Positions 23,122 to 35,023 of a stretch of 64,000 nucleotides of DNA are shown in pieces. Under the pieces are notes generated by a model. The model saw nothing but the letters and a program-made list of their open reading frames with translations, ran no database searches and had not been told where the DNA came from. Source of the DNA: Rhodeus uyekii (Eukaryota; Chordata; Actinopteri; Cypriniformes; Acheilognathidae); assembly GCA_037043235.1 (NCBI GenBank), contig JAWRVZ010000056.1:124001-188000 (forward strand), read 5' to 3'. The translations under genes were made by a program, and so were the position numbers. Positions within the stretch are counted from its first letter, which is position 1, and every line of letters begins with the position of its first letter.

Positions 23122-24745
23122 TTAAGGTATACTCTACATAATGAGGAAAAAATTGTAGAAATCCTTGTCCTTGTGGGGACATTTTTTGGTCCCCCCTGAG
23201 GAAAAAGGCTCATAAATCATACTAAGTAATGTTTTTGTTTGAAAATGTAAAAATGCTGAACGTTTTCTGTGTATATTTTAGGGCTAGGGTAAGTGAATAA
23301 AATATACAGTTTACACAGGACAGCATAACATTTTTAAATATGAAAAGTACATATACAACAAAAAAAACCTATGTGTATGTGTGTGTGTGGTCTCAAAGAT
23401 ATTAACAAAAAAAAAAAAAGCAACAACTGCGGAAATTGCTGTCCATGGTGCTGAATCACCATAACTAAACCGTTCAACAACATTAAATGGTTTGCAGAGA
23501 GTATTTATGTTTGCAGCAGCAGTTAGGCCTGTATGCACACATTTCGCTGTAGTGAAACTGTTAATATACATCCTTTTGAGTGTTTTAAATTACAGCATAA
23601 GAGCACAAGAGTTGCATTGATGTTGACAGCTGAAATATCAAGCTTTATGTAATGATGCAGAGGTCAATGCAGCATTGGCGCTTTTATTAGTATGATCATG
23701 TGTAATGGATTTCCTGTTTCACACAACAGGAATGTGCGAATTTCAGCGGCAGCACCTCAAATCTGTATAGCTTAATCAGCTGTACCTTCATTCACTGGTG
23801 TCAGTGCATTCACTGTGTGGAACATTCCTGCTCTTGGACCACGTAAGGTTCGTTCTTAATCCTGACCATCTGCTGGAGTTCCATGGAGGGGGCTGTGGGT
23901 TTTGCATTGAACTGTAGATACAGATGGTATCATGTCCATTTATGGCAAGCCTTTTTAACATTTATTACTTTTCAAAAAGTAAACAGAAGGCAACTTTCTC
24001 ATTAAATTTAGGCTACTTATTCCTTTGCTGGGGTCTATCCTAAAAGTTACAAGTAACTACACTGTAATTTCATGTTTTCTTCAAACTGCTGTCGATATGT
24101 AATTTCAATGTTTTTTTTTTTTAAAGCATACATTCCAGTTTTAGTAGCTGTTCTTTAGGCACTTTTAGTAACTGTCCAAAGTCTTACTAGAATTTATTCT
24201 AGATTGACTGGTAAACCTGTGTATTCTATCATTGCAGTCTATCACAATAACTTCTACTAAGATTTATAATTCACCTATAAAGTAACCCTTCTGAATAATC
24301 AGTACAAATGCCAAGCAATTTAAACTACTGATATTACGATTACAATTGCAATACACACTCAGTCATTTTTTTCATTGTTAAATTCCTTAATCTCTTTGTA
24401 TATATATAAAACATTAATTGGACCAATGATGATTATGAAAGAGAATGTGCAGATAATTTACTGTGGATAAACTAATGAAGGCAAATTTCACATGCATCAC
24501 AGTAGTAGGCAAACCGTGTGCCCTTATTTCATTGTTGAAGTTTAATTTGAGGATATTTTAGGAAATAGCTATTTTCGACCCTCCTCTTGTTTTGTCATCC
24601 TTGTTTCCGCACCCTGCCTACTAGTATCCAAAGCAAAGTTACTAGTGAAATTGAAATTGACAGGGCCTAGTAGTAACTTCTGGATGACTTACTTAAGTAG
24701 TTTAAAAAAATAAAAACTATAAATAAGGTAAACATGTATACTACT
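20830..24745. other. No recognisable gene; (TG)n tract
   Basis: Non-coding. A 64-bp (TG)n tract with one interruption lies at 23057-23120. Frames through it (His/Thr or Cys/Val repeats) are artefacts. Confidence 0.5.
23057..23120. repeat. (TG)n microsatellite
   Basis: 32 TG units with a single TGCG interruption at 23075. Confidence 0.95.
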
Positions 24746-24779
24746 TAGTCCTAAGAAGTAAACGCTAATATAGCTTGCC

Positions 24780-25240
24780 ATAGTTCGTCGTTTTCTTTAC
24801 ATTTCCCGTCGTCTTCGAACCCCAAATCAGAAGCACTTCTCACTGAGAGGCGCAGAGTGACACACGTATCAAGTATTGCGAGCGTCAGTCTGAGCCAATC
24901 CGTGATGACGTCCTGCTCTCTCTCTCTCCCAATCCAAACAGCAGGATAGAGAGAACAAGCCGTTATACGGATGATCCCAGGCAGAGGCTGGCGCAAAACT
25001 AGTTTATTTAAACAGCTCTACCGTTATGATGAGGAATTTACTCCGTCTTCCCGCATCATGTGCAATTAATTAGCAAAAAATTAGCATCCTATGTGTGTTA
25101 ATTCGACTTATCGGAGACATTTCGAGTTATTAGTCTATCTTCAGTCGCGCGTGGAGAGCGTACACTGCCTCAGGAGAAGACACTTTTGATACCTTTTGGA
25201 TGGAGGGTTGGTGCGGAAGGCAGTCGGTCAGTGACTTTGT
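24780..25240 (+). promoter_or_regulatory. CpG-rich promoter-like region
   Basis: CpG frequency rises abruptly compared with the AT-rich surroundings (for example cagtcgcgcgtggagagcg at 25141-25159, with continuing CpGs to 25400). It is followed by a leader-like exon. There are AT-rich homeodomain-type motifs (caattaattagcaaaaaatt, 25063-25082) and a TATA-like tagtttatttaaa near 25001. The pattern suits the CpG-island promoter of a host gene transcribed rightward. The exact start site cannot be set from sequence. Confidence 0.45.
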
Positions 25241-25699
25241 GGATTAAGCCGAGGGGGAAGTACTTGTAAAGGTGCGGTGGTGAGAAGGTCTCCTTGCTGA
25301 GATTTGATTTGACTTCCCGGGTTTAATGCGGACGAAAGCTCGCGCTCGAGCGAGGTGCGTCGACGGGCGGGAGGAGAATGGCACGAGCTTCCGCGCTTCT
25401 GAGGGGAAAACAAGTACTTGGCTTTCTTGAGGGGCGTTGGGCACATTGCGCAGGAATTTGACAGTCCCTCCGTACGTTTTTTGGGGATATCAATCCATTT
25501 CTTCGAAAGAAAAAAAAAACCCATTGGATATTAGTGGTTTTGGATATGGGCTTTGCGGTGTTGTATGGCTTCATATCACGCGCACCTTTGAATTTAGTGT
25601 GAATCCAGTGGAGCACAACATGGGAAAATATGACAAGTGAGAAGATTCGGTTCCTCTGACCCTCGGTGCTTCAAGCAGGACTGGCGTTCCTTCTGCTAG
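25160..25699 (+). other. Putative non-coding first exon (5' UTR) of an unidentified host gene
   Basis: The CpG-rich block ends at a good splice donor, ctgctag|gtaaac (intron starts 25700). No substantial coding frame runs up to the donor. The ATGs present open short upstream reading frames, such as a six-codon one at 25620 (MGKYDK then stop). I therefore read it as untranslated leader, with the coding exons beyond the right edge of the window or hidden among sequence I cannot recognise. No homology tells me which gene this is. The 5' limit is approximate. Confidence 0.4.
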
Positions 25700-26173
25700 G
25701 TAAACTTTTCTGTCTGAATATTGAATGGTTTGTCACATTGAACTGTCCCTTCTCGACCTTGTTTTAGAATCGTTGCCGAGTGTCCGAATCTCTTTTCAGG
25801 GAGTCTAGATGTCTTTGGCAGATAGGGCTTTGGTTTTTAGACAAGGTCAATATATATTTTCAGAAGTAGACTATTTTATTTTGCTCTCAGAAATGAGAAC
25901 TAACTCAATTGAGACGGTGTATCATAGCGTATTGTATCTGATCTATGCAATAAATACAATCATGATTCGGTCTCAGTGCTTGCATAGTTCAGATAATGGG
26001 ATGGATGTGTTCTTGTGTCTGGGTGTGTGTGTGTGTATGTGCTTGTGTGTGTTTGTTGGGCGGTGGAGGAGGTTATGTTGAAAGACTAGATCAAAATCAA
26101 TTATTTTATATGCACCCACATCCGTAATCTGCTCTATTCTAAGTAATGGTGACATTAAGAGTGACATTCCCTG

Positions 26174-26175
<2 letters not shown>

Positions 26176-26237
<62 letters not shown>
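26176..26237. repeat. (TA)n microsatellite
   Basis: 62 bp of uninterrupted TA, the longest dinucleotide TA run in the window. Confidence 0.95.
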
Positions 26238-26239
<2 letters not shown>

Positions 26240-29200
26240 CCTAGCAGAAGCAATGAAGTAGTATTCTTCAACATTGCAACAGATACAGGAGGCGTATCCC
26301 AGTGATACATGCACTTGTTTTCCATTGAATTTTTCAGATGAAGGTGATATTTAACCATTTATTGGATTTGTATTTATTAACAGATAGGAGTTTCCTTCCT
26401 AGTTTCATCTTTAGCAAATATATATAATTTTTTTTAATTATGAGAGGCACTATTTAGTGTAAGAGAGTTAGAGGAGCATTTTGCAATGGTCTTTGGAAAG
26501 ATGTTTGAGTTGCATGCAGCCTTTTGATTATTATGAATACCTACAATGAGATTGTATGCCATATCTTTTATGTCTATTAAGACAGATTCCTGTCATTGCT
26601 ATTTCATACATCTAAAATATGTACAGCAAAAGCAACTGGTCATCATCACCCTCTGTTAGAAAAAAGAAAAAAGAAAAGTTGAATTCATTAAAAAAGAAAT
26701 GTTGTAAATAAATCTCATGCTTAATTTGTAACACTCTTGAGCATTTAGATGTTTTTTCAAATAAAGTTTTTGACTATTATTGTAATTTATAATTTAAGGT
26801 AATATTTGTTTGATCTAAATGCAGAATAATATGCCATAAAGATATATTTTATTATATTTTTTACTTTAGAAACAAAACAGCTTATTTTACAAAAAATGAC
26901 ACACTAATTTTGTCTTGAATGACTTGAAATGCAATTATATATATATTGATGTGCCCAAGTTCACAAAACAAAAACATACAAGATACATTGTTTGATATGA
27001 AGCCACTGTTTATTTTTGGCTGCAATCTTTGAGTTTTCACACAGAGTAGATGGGTAACTGAACTGCAGCACCTCTTCCACTGGCTGGTGGTGCTATAATT
27101 CAATTTATGGCTCACACAGCTGCTCTTAGGGCCGAGCTCACTGTCTTTCTGGATAGGGGTGTGGGAAACTATGCTAAGGGTTGAGAGAAAGAGGGTTATA
27201 TACTTTATATTAAAATATTCATATTACACTACAGTAACAAACTGCATTTGTTTAATTGTTTTGTAGAGCTTCTTGCATATTGATCTAATGGATGACTGTA
27301 ACCAATTATATTTTACATTTACTATGTGTAGCATTGAGTTCCATTCATTGTGTAACATTGAAATGTTACACATTTCAGAACCTCAGACAGCTCCTAAAAC
27401 TCCTTTGTGCTGTGCTGTTGAATGTGGTGCCAGGATGCCAGAAAGTCCTTCAGACTTATTTAATTACTTTCGCTGAGCTTAGACCCATGATATGATGAGA
27501 GGAAGCCAAGAAGTCAGCAAGAGCACAATGGTTCCCACAGCTTGCATGATTGTTTGAGTAAGGAATTGGAAAGGGTAAAAAAAAAAAGGTTAATTCTCTA
27601 GGATGATCACATTCATTAAATTATTTTGCAGTGCAGAGTAAAACTGAGTTTTCCTTAAATGATGCAGCTAGCAGGTCACAATCACAGCAAATCTAGTAAT
27701 TTGTAGTTGATTTATAGTCATACAGTTTACTGGTGAGATGGTGAAACTTAATATTCCTCTGTCTACACATGTCTGGAGAAGCAGCCATGTTTCTGGTTTG
27801 TTCTTGTGCATTTTTTGCTTCAAACATAGAAATGAGATGATGTACATTTATATATAAATGTATATTTTTAGTGAAGGAAAATCCTATATTTATTCCTTTG
27901 AGTTTTTATTACTGTGTTTGATGTTGTGGACTACAAGGTTAAATTATCTCTCCCAGTCAATCATCCATGTTGTTTTCTGTTGGAGATTTGTCCTGTATAT
28001 CTGCTCTGACTGGTATAGAGTATTTGCTGGCCTGGGTGTCCAGCTGTTGACTGACCTGTCCCTGAAATCAGTCTGCTGAAACAGATGAAATAAACACAAC
28101 AGATCTGTGACCCAACCAGATTAATGGTAACATGTCAAAAAGATTAGATACTAGCTCTGAGGTCAAAACCGAACCTTTATTACATGATCTGACCTCATCT
28201 AACTTTGGAGATATGATGTATCGAGATCCTAATGGTTTCCCTAAAAAGTTACACCTCAGATTCCACAGGTTTTTCCACAGGTCTGCGCAGGTTAAAACGA
28301 CCCTGCAGTGTTTCTGCAGATGCTGAGAGGCACCACCTGAATCTTCTGGAAGCTATTTCTGAATCACAGAGGACAGTCACTCAGATGTAAAAAGCTTTTG
28401 GGCAAGCGTTCAGGAAATATTTGGCGAGAGATGTAAACTGAAACAATTCCAGTCAAAACCGCCAGATTTTGAAGAAGCATAAAATCACAACACAGCCACA
28501 GTGAGGTCATGATCAGCACTGAACGTTCCGAATGACAGATTCGGGAGTGCTGGTGTTCAGATGGGGAGAGTCTGGTTGTTGTCAGAGTGACAGGAGAGGC
28601 GGTGAGGTAAAATGGCAGAGGTTTGAGAGGGAGTCACTTTAGGGGGTGTTTGTCTGTGATAATGAGCTGTCACTGAGGCACTGGTGCCTTGTTTTGATCT
28701 TGCTACCCTGCTGCTTTAAGCAAGAGAAAAGTGACAGCTGTGAATAGAAATAGATTCTGTGTACAAAGGCCAATGAGGCTATAATGCCATTAGTTATGTA
28801 TATGTGCTGGAGAATAGAGTCTTTCTTCTCTGTTCAGAGGAAATGTGTGTTGCCCTGTATCTGCAGCACTGTCTTGTACTGCACAGTGGTGGATGTGGCC
28901 TACTGAGATTTGAACAGAGAAAAATGATCATGAATTAGAGGCTATCAAGTGTAAAAATAGGAAATAAATCACCAGAAGGAAAAGGAAGTGACAAAAAATA
29001 TGAATCATCCAATCTAATAATATCATAATAGCATTATCAATACTCTAATGGATTCACTACCATTTGTAAGTGCTGCAGCTCAAATGAGACATGTGAACTT
29101 TATCAAAGCACAATTTTAATGATTTTCAAGATGTCAATGTTTTTTTGTATTTGGTTGTATATTTAATATGAATTAATTTACTGTCTGCTGCCACATCTAT

Positions 29201-30148
29201 ATGTGTGAGGAAACTGGGTCATAGATAGATAGATATTAATGTGTGTTTTAAAAAAAAATCATTTTCAAACCTATATGATTTCAGCATTTCGAACAATACT
29301 GGTACCAAACCACTGAATTCCATTGTATGGGGGAAAAACTATATGTGGATTATGACAGAATTTATATTTTGGGTTTACTGTTCATTTAACGTTTGTAGCC
29401 AGCTGCTCTCACCCTGTAGCCAAAGACAAGAAAAGACCTATATAAATGTAACAAATTATTATTATTAATTATCATTGCACTGTGACTTTATTATTTACTT
29501 AGCAAAATTTTCTTAAAATTTCTTAATATTGAAAAATCAATAATTTTTCAACAATACTACATTACATTAATGAGTATGTTGGGTGGGTTTAATTTAATGT
29601 ATCATATCATGTCAATTAAATGGTCTTACAATGGTCTTGAAAATTCAAAATGAAAAATAAAATTTGTTTATTAGTGTAGTATAGTATAATATAGTATTGT
29701 TTTTGTCTCCACATGTAGAGGTAAAATATTATCATTGGGTTTATTCTTGACTTCTTGATTTTCACCCACATTTGTGTTCTCGATTAACACTGACTTCCAA
29801 TAAATGTAGCGGAGTAGACCATAAAATGAGCATTATTATCCAAAGCACTAATGAACACCATAGAAATATTCTGTGCAATGTTCCTGTAGTGCCACTGACA
29901 GCCTTTGGAAACTGAAGCTTCATCGGGCCTCTCTGATCTACAAATAAATCATCAGCGTGCATTAGCTGTCAACTTCATTAGCATATCACTGCTACCTTCT
30001 GCTTTCTTCTGTGTAGAGCAAAGCCTGTGTCATCCATAACAAGATTAATAGTTCTTAGCTAACCAAAGCTATCTCTTTAAAGTAGCCCATGCATCCACAC
30101 TTCACTTATTTTAAGCCTCATCATCTGAACAGAACTGGCTTGGAATCA

Positions 30149-30151
<3 letters not shown>

Positions 30152-30193
<42 letters not shown>
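30152..30193. repeat. (TA)n microsatellite
   Basis: 42 bp of uninterrupted TA. Confidence 0.95.
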
Positions 30194-30196
<3 letters not shown>

Positions 30197-30871
30197 TTCT
30201 GTTATAGGGCTTTTTAGCAGTGCCAGTCTCATGTCTAATCTTTTGCAAACATTAGTCTTGTATTCAGGAGGTGAAAATGGGATAAATATGTGTGTTGTGG
30301 AAGGAAAGGAAGTGTTTTATTTTGGTGAGTGCATTTGAGCATTAGACCTGGCATTATCTGATGTGATCAGATTACAGACATAGAGGAAGTGCCATTGACG
30401 TGTCATGGATGGCCTTAATCTGGTCCAGGTGCCGCATATAATCAATCACATGTGTGTGTGTGTAGCTTCACATGACAAAACAGCATATGCGCTACTATCA
30501 CATTCAAGATGTTTACTTTCTATGGTCTGAATACACAAAACAATAGATTTAAAGGTTCTTTATTGGCATTGATGGTTTCACGAAGAACCTTTGTTATCCA
30601 CAAAAACTTTCCATCTCACAAAAGTTTTTTTTATAGTGTAAACAAGTTTTTTAGATTAAAATCGCAATAAAAATTGTTGTCCACACTAAGAAAAATAGTT
30701 CCTTCAAACCAACCGATACATCACATTTCTGTGCATGCTGTACATTCACAACTGGGCATATCTGATATTGCATTTCTGTAGCATTTTTCCAATATTTTCT
30801 AATTAAAATTATAAAGATCCTTTCTGCATTATTTTATGAAGAACTGTTCTGTTGCACAAAAGCTTCTCTAT

Positions 30872-31190
30872 TAAGGGGCATTCACCCCGGTTAGTTCTAG
30901 GAACTCAGCTCTACGAGGTAGCCACAAGGGCAGTCCCCTAAGAACTAAATATTCCCCAAGGACTATAGTCCGATTTGCACCAGTAGTAGGAACTCTGAAG
31001 TGACGCAAGCCATCACTTATGCACTGCCTCTTTTGTTGTTGTGCTGGACTTTTATTTTGACAACGATGGTGTTCCTGAGCTCACAGCTCTCCCATTCTCC
31101 AACTTTATTAATTTACAATCTGTTTAACAGTTCTATGTAATACATAGAACTGTTAAACAAAGAAAGTAAATGGTATATGAAAAAGTATTA
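30872..31190. mobile_element. Harbinger-like MITE fragment, interrupted
   Basis: The block begins with ttaaggggcattcaccccgg, which resembles the terminal sequence of PIF/Harbinger-type MITEs in fish (a TTA target followed by a G/C-rich end), and contains gttagttctaggaact. A separate pogo-type MITE is inserted at 31191. Sequence beyond it (31560-31740) may be the continuation. No right terminus was found, so the family call is tentative. Confidence 0.3.
31121..31159. repeat. Perfect 19-bp inverted repeat with one-base spacer
   Basis: Arms 31121-31139 (tgtttaacagttctatgta) and 31141-31159 are exact reverse complements separated by a single a. It could extrude a cruciform or form a hairpin in RNA. 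It sits inside the Harbinger-like segment, about 30 bp from the pogo-type MITE. Confidence 0.95.
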
Positions 31191-31553
31191 CAGTAATCCC
31201 TCGCCACTTCATGGTTCAAGTTTCGCGGCCTCAGTGCATCGCGGATTTTTCAAAAATATTTATTGAAAAATAAAAATTCAAAAATACCGCCATATCGGCA
31301 GCCGTATTGTGGAAAGCAGCGTTGTTTTATCGTTATGCGCAAAATAAACGGTTTCCCAGGATGCCCGACGAAGAGAGAAACTCGCCACTTAAGCTTTGTA
31401 TACAACCACGGGCACACAGACAAGACACGTGATTGGTTCCCAGCTCGAGATCGACGAATGAGAGCACGAGTGGATGTATCCCGTGAGCTGATTGCCTGAT
31501 CCTACTTAATGGGGAGTTCTCCACATTAACCACGATAAACGAGGGATCACTGT
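31191..31553. mobile_element. Pogo/Tigger-type MITE with TA target duplication
   Basis: The left end is cagtaatccctcg. The right end in reverse complement is cagtgatccctcg, a 12 of 13 match. TA flanks both sides (31189-31190 and 31554-31555). It is 363 bp long with no transposase coding, so it is non-autonomous and would need a pogo/Tigger-type transposase in trans. The 78-aa frame inside it (31263-31499) is not supported as a gene. Confidence 0.8.
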
Positions 31554-31555
31554 AT

Positions 31556-34519
31556 AGAGTTTGCCATGTGGTTGATGCTCAATGTCGCTTACTGAGCAGA
31601 AATACATAATCATGTGTTGCTTTATCCCTTCAAAGTCGCGTTGGATTTCCTCCTTAGCATAAAGGTTGAGAAGTGCCTGGACTTTGGCGTCGGGTCCATC
31701 TATCGCTGTTTTTGATGTTTGTGCTGGTGTTCCTATAACTCAAATCATTCCCAGTTCCTGCAATTACGAACATGCCAAAAAGCCTCAATAGTTAGGAAAG
31801 CGTACCTCCAGTGCAAAAGTTTATTTAGGTTATCAAAACGTTCTTCACATAAAAAAAGAAAGATACTCAAAATGAGATTTGTTTGTTTTTTACATGTTAT
31901 TTTTAAGAGTGTAAGGTAAAGTGCAGACCAGTGACTTTGTTCCTCTGATCTGAGGGAGAAAAGCACTGTAACACTGTCTGATACCGTGGGTGGCATCTGA
32001 TACAGCTCCCCTGCTGCAAACATGGCTGGTTAGGTTTGGCTTGCAGTAAGCTGATCTTACTAAAGTAAGCAGATATTGAGTCATAAAAGAGGTCTGCAGC
32101 AACTATAAAATGAGACGGTACCATCCGGGATGCGAGATATACTCACTTAAGTGTTAAAGAGCGCATTAAAGCTCTTTCCATATCCTTGCACCAGTTTCTG
32201 AAAATGGAAATGGTTGCTTATCTACAGGCGTGTACAAGCACAAACCATAAAGAGTGGCTAGGCAATGTGTCCTACATCAAGAGACCCTAATTGCACTTCA
32301 CTTGGCCCAAAAGATGAAGATAAAGATTCGGTAGGTGTGTTTATTGCATTTATGATTACCTCCTCTAGCCTCTGTCTACTGCACATATTATATTGACACT
32401 AACTGATGGACTGAAATGGATGTATGCACATCTGTATTCAGGGTGAACATCAGAGTATAATGGCTTAATGCAGTCTCTCTCCCTCTCACTATGGCCATGA
32501 GAGGCTCAAAGGAGATATAAGTCTGCCAACAGCTGGGCAGAATACAAATGCAACACCAACCCGCTCTCTCATTAGCCTGTGATTTATCACACACCACAAA
32601 CTATTTCAGGCCTGTGTTTAATAGTGGCTTGTTGTGACCTATGTGGATTGGTTATTTTTTTATTTACTTGCTTCTCTAAAAGAATAGAAAAATTAAGTAC
32701 TGGCTAAAACCAGTTTTTAACAGTTTGTATATTCAGGCCTCCAAAACGTTGTGGTCGTGTAAATTAACAGCCAAAAGGCATAACATATTTTGTGTTTTTA
32801 GTTGGAAATGGTGTCACGTAAAAATAGTCCTTAACTCTTTTGCTGCCATTAAATTCTGTGTTTTCACTGTTATACAGTACAGGGTCTCCTGAATGAGTAA
32901 TACATCTACTAATCAAAATTCATGCAAAGAAGAAATTTTGCAGGTGCTGGCCATAGAAAATTGTCTTTAGTTTTGTGTTTTGTTAGGGTCCTTGTAACTG
33001 TCTGTCACGAGGCAGAACCTGCAACACAATCAGGTTGCACAGGTAGTTCTGCTCCTCCAGGATTACACATCCATCCAAACTATTTCACCTCTACAGTCCG
33101 CTGATGGACTGACAGACACAACATGGAAAAAACAATCAATATGTATTTTTGCTGATAACCGAATGTTCCATCATTTGGTTATTGTGACAGTTACCAGTTC
33201 TGATTAATCAGTTATCGTGATGGTTATCGGTGCTGATTAAGTTGACCTCTAATTAAATTATAAAAAATATATTTATTTAACAAACTTAAACTCAGTTTTG
33301 GTGAACAATATTTAGTCTAATAGCTCACGATTTCGGTTTTGTTTTTGTTTAAAAATAAAAATAAAAATACAAACCAAGGTTTAAAATCAAGCTGCTTTGT
33401 TTTATAGTGTAGGCTATTGTGTAAAAAAAAAATAAAAAAACAACAACTACCTATCTTCCTTTTTACTATGAAAAGCCGGATAATGCAGGACATTTGAAAT
33501 GTCATATCAACTACCAGTACAATAAAATAAGTGTATAGTTTCCATTGTTTGATGTTCTCCCTGTGCTGCAAAAAGAGACTCATTTAGTGAAAGACGGGAA
33601 ACAGGAGTTTAGAAAGGCTTTGATGCTTTGTTGATTTTCATTAAGGAACTGAAAGGTTGAATAGCTGTTTTAGAGGAGACACCTGGGAGGCCTGAATGGA
33701 GGCTGTCACCGTGAGTTTATGTCCCAGCGCAGGCAGACTCATGAGCTGAGCAAAGGCCGTCTGTCACTCCAGAGGTGCCACTCACCGTCTCTAGAGTTGC
33801 TACAGAGAACAATGAGCACCTGGGAGGATTTAGAGATCCTGAAATGTCTGTCAAAGCACTATGAAAGGTTAGACAGGCTCTGCTAGAGGATAAAATAACA
33901 ATCGCATGCTAACGAGCAGTGCTTAATTTGTAAGCTAGGAGGTTGTGGAACAAAGACTGGTAATGAAACTGCCATTAAATCTAACTAACCTTGCAAGCGA
34001 GTGGCAGTGGACATCTCTACTAAAATCAACAAATCTCTCTTCACTGCCACTATATTCTCTCATACATAATTCTGCAAGCTATTGACAAATTATTATCAAT
34101 AATAATAATATTTTTTAAGTTCAACATATTACTACTATTATCATAATTATTGTTTTAGTCTTAGTATGCCTTTCTTTCAGAGGAATATGTTGGTAAATCC
34201 AAGAGATTCCGTTTATGCCAGAACAAATTATCAAGCTAACAGGGCTCTGTGTTTCTCTGGTCTCAGGGACAATGAGTGAGGGTGAATTTTTATTCAACTA
34301 GCAGGTGTGAATTAAAAGACCCTGCAGCACAGAGATTGCAGGCCTGATTTTTACCATCAGCACCTTAATGGTAATGGCCATTGATTTGACAGTAACTGAG
34401 TAATGATCGATCTTACAGAGACAGATTTCTGACTATGGGCATAATGTCTGGTTCAGTTTGCAGCTTATTCTGGAAAAGAACCATTCATTTAGATTGGCAG
34501 ATGCTGTCTGAATTGCATG
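31556..34519. other. No recognisable gene
   Basis: Non-coding DNA. The first 200 bp may be the continuation of the interrupted Harbinger-like segment. The frames at 31745-32124 (minus) and 33317-33583 (minus) lack domains. Confidence 0.5.
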
Positions 34520-35023
34520 TTAAAGAGGCTATATGTAAGAATTTCCATGTAAGAATCACTTTTTATTGCCAATGTTTGAACAGCTTGTAACAAAACTTAA
34601 AAAGCAAGGCCTCCTCAACTTTCTATTTTTCCTATTAAAGTGTAATAACAGTGTTACAACATAATACTATATCCACTTTTTGACAATCAGATCTCTACAA
34701 TCTAAATGCTGTCATTTATGTATTGTGTTTTTGTTGTTATTGAGAGGAAAACGTGCAGCACATAATTACATATATTTTCATCTAAACGTCGCAGCAGCAT
34801 GGACAGCGTCCGGATATTCGCTAACAGTATTTTACTGCAAAGGTATTTCCAACTTATTCTTACTTAAGCGAAAAAGAACTTTGCCCTCAGGATATCAAGA
34901 CCTTGAATTGCGTTCAGTGTGTTGTGTGCATGAGTGCAAGCATGGACGATAAGTTACTGGCTGCAGTTCACTTAGCGGCCACCGGTGTCGCTAATAACAA
35001 CATACCACATACAGCCCCCTTAA
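34520..35023. mobile_element. PiggyBac-like MITE flanked by TTAA
   Basis: TTAA lies at both edges (34520-34523 and 35020-35023). Just inside are imperfect inverted ends: left agaggctatatgt, right in reverse complement gggggctgtatgt. TTAA target duplication is the hallmark of piggyBac-type transposition. The 496-bp interior has no transposase, so it is non-autonomous. The short terminal match leaves some chance of coincidence. Confidence 0.5.

Larger units (their letters stand above)
25700..30870. other. Intron-like or intergenic DNA, no recognisable gene
   Basis: If the exon to the left is real, this is the start of its first intron. It holds long (TA)n tracts at 26176-26237 and 30152-30193. 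No exon candidates stand out. Confidence 0.45.

Noticed and set aside
22901..23213. Open frames with Thr-His or Cys-Val repeats
   Set aside because: Products of the (TG)n microsatellite, not genes.
31263..31499. 78-codon frame inside the pogo-type MITE
   Set aside because: MITEs do not carry genes, and the sequence shows no transposase motif.
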